A stretch of 64,000 bases of DNA, taken from Actinokineospora fastidiosa (lineage in GTDB: Bacteria; Actinomycetota; Actinomycetes; Mycobacteriales; Pseudonocardiaceae). Below are positions 61,983-64,000 of this stretch, piece by piece; position 1 is the first letter of the stretch; each line of letters opens with the position of its first letter. The stretch covers positions 124,001 through 188,000 of the forward strand of contig NZ_BMRB01000008.1 in NCBI RefSeq assembly GCF_014648415.1. Reading direction: 5' to 3'. The translations under genes and the position numbers were made by a program. Under the pieces are notes generated by a model. That model saw only the letters and a program-made list of their open reading frames with translations, searched no databases and was not told the DNA's origin.

Positions 61983-62111
61983 TTCGGACGGCGGGCGGAT
62001 GCCACCAGCGCGCGGCGCCTCGGGGCAAGCGGGACATCGGGACTCCCTGGGCGTGGTCGGTCGGGCCGCGCGTGACGATTTCGGCTCGGTCACCGGCATT
62101 GGGAGCGCTCC
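61945..62111 (-). ncRNA. Candidate short CebR-controlled transcript
   Basis: A promoter (TTGAGC-17-TAGCAT, 62146-62118), a perfect CebR box at its start (62100-62113) and a terminator (61982-61945) define a unit of about 165 bases reading left. No well-supported ORF fits inside; an ATG at about 62028 with GGGAG upstream runs through the terminator. It could be a small RNA or the relic of a lost gene. Evidence is sequence only. Confidence 0.4.
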
Positions 62112-62113
62112 CA
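62100..62113. promoter_or_regulatory. CebR operator at 62.1 kb
   Basis: TGGGAGCGCTCCCA, identical to the boxes at 7656 and 34265 and flanked by T/A to a 16-base palindrome. No gene starts close to it on the plus strand; on the minus strand it covers the start of a predicted promoter. Confidence 0.8.
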
Positions 62114-62117
62114 AAGG

Positions 62118-62146
62118 ATGCTAACACGCCCCGCCTGTGGGCTCAA
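62118..62146 (-). promoter_or_regulatory. Predicted promoter overlapping the CebR region
   Basis: On the minus strand TTGAGC (62146-62141) and TAGCAT (62123-62118) are 17 bases apart, placing the start near 62111 inside the CebR box. Confidence 0.5.
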
Positions 62147-62186
62147 GGTGCGGAGTTTCCTGGATTCCCGTCCCGTGCTGCGTGGT

Positions 62187-62221
62187 GAGCGGGGAGCCCG
62201 GGGCTGCCGGGCTCCCCGCTC
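62187..62221 (-). terminator. Terminator after the 38-codon ORF
   Basis: Perfect 15-base arms (62187-62201 and 62207-62221) with a 5-base loop, 8 bases after the stop of the small minus-strand ORF. Confidence 0.8.
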
Positions 62222-62229
62222 CGCGGGGA

Positions 62230-62346
62230 TCAGGGGCCAGCGACGGCCTGGGCCGTCGGGTTGCGTTCGAAGACCGACCAGAACGAGGACGAGCAGCACG
62301 CGCAGTTCGGGCCGAAGTGGAGGCCGCGGGCCTGCTCGTCGTTCAT
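62230..62346 (-). CDS. Small cysteine-containing protein, 38 residues
   Basis: ATG at 62346 opens a 38-codon frame: MNDEQARGLHFGPN, then CACCSSSFWSVF, ending AQAVAGP. About 36 of 38 codons end in G or C, as in real genes of this genome, and a perfect terminator follows the stop. No Shine-Dalgarno sequence precedes the ATG. Upstream are CCATTG/CAATGG arms and a possible TTGTCC/TACACA promoter near 62419-62397. The CxCC plus Ser-rich core could be a modified-peptide core or a small metal site; no modifying enzyme is in the window. Unrecognised. Confidence 0.45.
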   Translation of the reverse strand: MNDEQARGLHFGPNCACCSSSFWSVFERNPTAQAVAGP

Positions 62347-62488
62347 CAGGTGGGGGCGCGAATGCCGGAGAGGGTCGACTGTCCGCCGAATCCGGATGTG
62401 TAAGGAAATCCATTGAGCGGACAATGGAAAGGGGGCATGTAAGCCGCTGATCGCAGGCTCACACGCCCCCGGGCATTCGGGACGGACG

Positions 62489-63391
62489 CTACAGATTCCG
62501 CCGGACGCCGTCAATGAGGCGGCGTGCCACCTCGTCGCCCCGGTCGAGCGGCCAGGGGAGCAGGCCCTGGCCGGAGGCCCGGCCGCGGTGGCCGTCGGCG
62601 AGGAGGTCGTTCAGGCAGGAGAACGGGCCCGAACTGGCGGACAGGCCGGGCGCGAGGCTGGTCAGGATGGAGCTGGTGAGGTCGAGGCCGATGTAGTCGG
62701 CGTTCTCCATGGGGCCGACGGACGCCAGCCGCAGCCCGAAGCTCGACCGCACCACGGTGTCGATGGTGGCGGCGTCGCAGACGCCTTCCTGCAGCAGGTG
62801 CAGTGCCTCCCGGAGCAGGGCGAACTGGAGCCGGTTGCCGATGAAGCCGGGCACGTCGCGGTGGAGGCGGACGGTCGTCTTGCCGAGCGCGCCGAGCAGG
62901 TCCTCCACTTGCGACACCAGCTCCGGCGCCGTTCGCGCGCTGGGCGCGATCTCCACCAGCGGGATGACGTGCGGCGGGTTCCACCAGTGGACGCCGACGA
63001 GGCGGTCGGGGTGGCGCATCGCGGACCCGATGTCGGTGAGCGGGAGGACCGAGGTGTTCGACCACACCGGCACCCGCGGGGAGACGACCGCCTCCACCTC
63101 CGCGATCACCTCGTGCTTGACGGACAGCCGTTCCGGCACCGCCTCGACGACGACATCGGCAGCGCGCAGGGCGTCCGGCAGGTCGGGCGTGGGGATGATC
63201 CGGTCGCGCGCCCGGCTGCTCTCCTCCTCCGATGCGCCGCACAGGCGCAGGGCCTTCTCCACCCGGATGTCGAGGCTGCCCAGCGTCGCCGGGTCCCGAT
63301 CGTGGACGTGGACCCGGTGGCCGCCCTGGGCGAGCGCGACCGCGATCCCGTGTCCCATGAGCCCGGCACCGATGATGCCGAATCGCGCCAT
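62489..63391 (-). CDS. 3-hydroxyacyl-CoA dehydrogenase-family NAD-binding protein
   Basis: A 300-residue protein. The NAD site is GIIGAGLMGHGIAVALAQGG with the acidic VHVHDRDP, the catalytic His/Glu region VHWWNPPHVIPLVEI, and the C-terminal helical domain has DVPGFIGNRLQFALLREALHLL. Family members oxidise 3-hydroxybutyryl-CoA, L-carnitine or L-gulonate; the WWNPPH variant is closer to the carnitine/lambda-crystallin type than to fatty-acid enzymes. The ATG at 63391 has AGAAGGA 5-6 bases upstream. Divergent from the tannase gene. Confidence 0.88.
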   Translation of the reverse strand: MARFGIIGAGLMGHGIAVALAQGGHRVHVHDRDPATLGSLDIRVEKALRLCGASEEESSRARDRIIPTPDLPDALRAADVVVEAVPERLSVKHEVIAEVEAVVSPRVPVWSNTSVLPLTDIGSAMRHPDRLVGVHWWNPPHVIPLVEIAPSARTAPELVSQVEDLLGALGKTTVRLHRDVPGFIGNRLQFALLREALHLLQEGVCDAATIDTVVRSSFGLRLASVGPMENADYIGLDLTSSILTSLAPGLSASSGPFSCLNDLLADGHRGRASGQGLLPWPLDRGDEVARRLIDGVRRNL

Positions 63392-63626
63392 GACTGTCCT
63401 TCTGCTTGTGCTGACATGTCGGCTGTTCGCCGTGATCGACGCTATTGGCGACGGCGGCGCACGCTCAATGTCCGTTGCTCTACAAGCCCGCCGCGTTCTG
63501 TGGAGATCCGAACACTGTGGAGCACCACATGCCGGGTGCGGCGAGAGTGTTCCCATCTCCATTGTCGGCCGAGGAGGCGGTGCCGAGAATGCCGTATTCA
63601 CCCGGGGGAATGTCGGAAGGGTTCGC

Positions 63627-64000
63627 ATGAGAAGGTCTGTCGTTCTTGTCCCGCTTGCCGCGTTAGCGGCCTCCACGATCGCCTCCGCTCCCGCGTCCGG
63701 GACGGCGGAGCCAGCCGCCTGCGCCGATCTCGCCGGGCTGCCGATCCCCGCCTCGGTGATCGGGCTGCCGACCGGGGGAGGGGAGGTCACCGCCGCGCGC
63801 CTGGTCGCCCCGTCCGGGCAAGGGCCCGCCGCGGTCGGCGAGCACTGCCAGGTCGACGCCGCCGTCCACCCGGTGGACCCGGCCGCCCCCGACATCAGAA
63901 TGCGCGTCGCGCTGCCGACCGGGTGGAACCGCAAGGCGATGATGTTCGGCGGCGGCGGATACGACGGCGTCCTCCCCGCGATCACGGGCACCGTCCCCTA
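63627..64000 (+). CDS. Tannase/feruloyl-esterase-family protein, 3' partial
   Basis: The first 124 codons are visible; the frame is open at the right edge. A signal peptide (RRSVVLVPLAALAASTIASAPASG) precedes CADLAGLPIPASVIGLPTGGG and HCQVDAAVHPVDP, then ALPTGWNRKAMMFGGGGYDG, which is the start of the tannase fold. Such enzymes release phenolic acids from plant polymers, which fits the pectin-enzyme neighbourhood. The ATG at 63627 has GGAAGG 6 bases upstream. The catalytic motif lies outside the window. Confidence 0.82.
   Translation, partial: MRRSVVLVPLAALAASTIASAPASGTAEPAACADLAGLPIPASVIGLPTGGGEVTAARLVAPSGQGPAAVGEHCQVDAAVHPVDPAAPDIRMRVALPTGWNRKAMMFGGGGYDGVLPAITGTVP

Noticed and set aside
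59031-62114. A 1027-codon minus-strand frame opposite the GH43 genes
   Set aside because: Antisense of two clear secreted enzymes; composition is that of a GC shadow.

Overview
The window is about 72-74% GC, with dense genes, G/C at almost every third codon position, many GTG starts, short or absent leaders (TAnnnT boxes 7-8 nt before start codons) and CebR-type operators. This is a soil actinomycete; gene content suggests the Pseudonocardiales (Actinosynnema/Saccharothrix/Lentzea type), but that placement is inference. No rRNA, CRISPR array, transposase or phage gene was seen.

Left part (1-11500): a partial imine-reductase-like gene, a PPOX-fold oxidoreductase, a membrane protein, then a small phenazine-type group: phzB plus an O-methyltransferase on the minus strand, phzF divergent from them, phzG convergent with phzF. 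phzC, phzD and phzE are not here. Next come a sugar-binding lipoprotein and a GH1 beta-glucosidase under a perfect CebR box, a metallo-beta-lactamase-fold hydrolase, a two-component system and a secreted esterase.

Middle (11800-30500): an orphan class I isoprenoid enzyme, a membrane NACHT NTPase next to a phosphorothioate-DNA-type HNH restriction enzyme, and a TetR/hydrolase pair sharing an operator. Then a peptide-utilisation block: LysR, a five-gene oligopeptide ABC transporter, a prolyl-aminopeptidase-like enzyme, an XRE regulator, a secreted subtilase and a divergent LysR.

30500-42200: plant-polysaccharide and protease genes (CE15 glucuronoyl esterase with CBM2, GH5 cellulase with CBM2 under a second CebR box, a trypsin-like protease followed by a LysR paralogue). 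Between them lie a short promoter-ORF-terminator unit, a degenerate tRNA-Tyr-like element and tRNA-Arg(ACG). A STAND NTPase, an isochorismatase-fold protein lacking its expected catalytic residues, and a deletion scar joining a TetR remnant to an ABC-transporter remnant follow.

42200-64000: metY-metX, then a coherent L-arabinose/pectin system: a YtfQRT-YjfF-type sugar ABC transporter, a LacI-family regulator, araB-araD-araA, and a near-symmetrical set of secreted PL11/GH43 enzymes with CBM13 and AbfB modules. Five related palindromes with a central CG sit at the promoters of these units and suggest one regulon. The right end has a third CebR box driving an apparent orphan short transcript, a 38-codon cysteine-containing ORF, a 3-hydroxyacyl-CoA dehydrogenase-family gene and the start of a tannase/feruloyl esterase.
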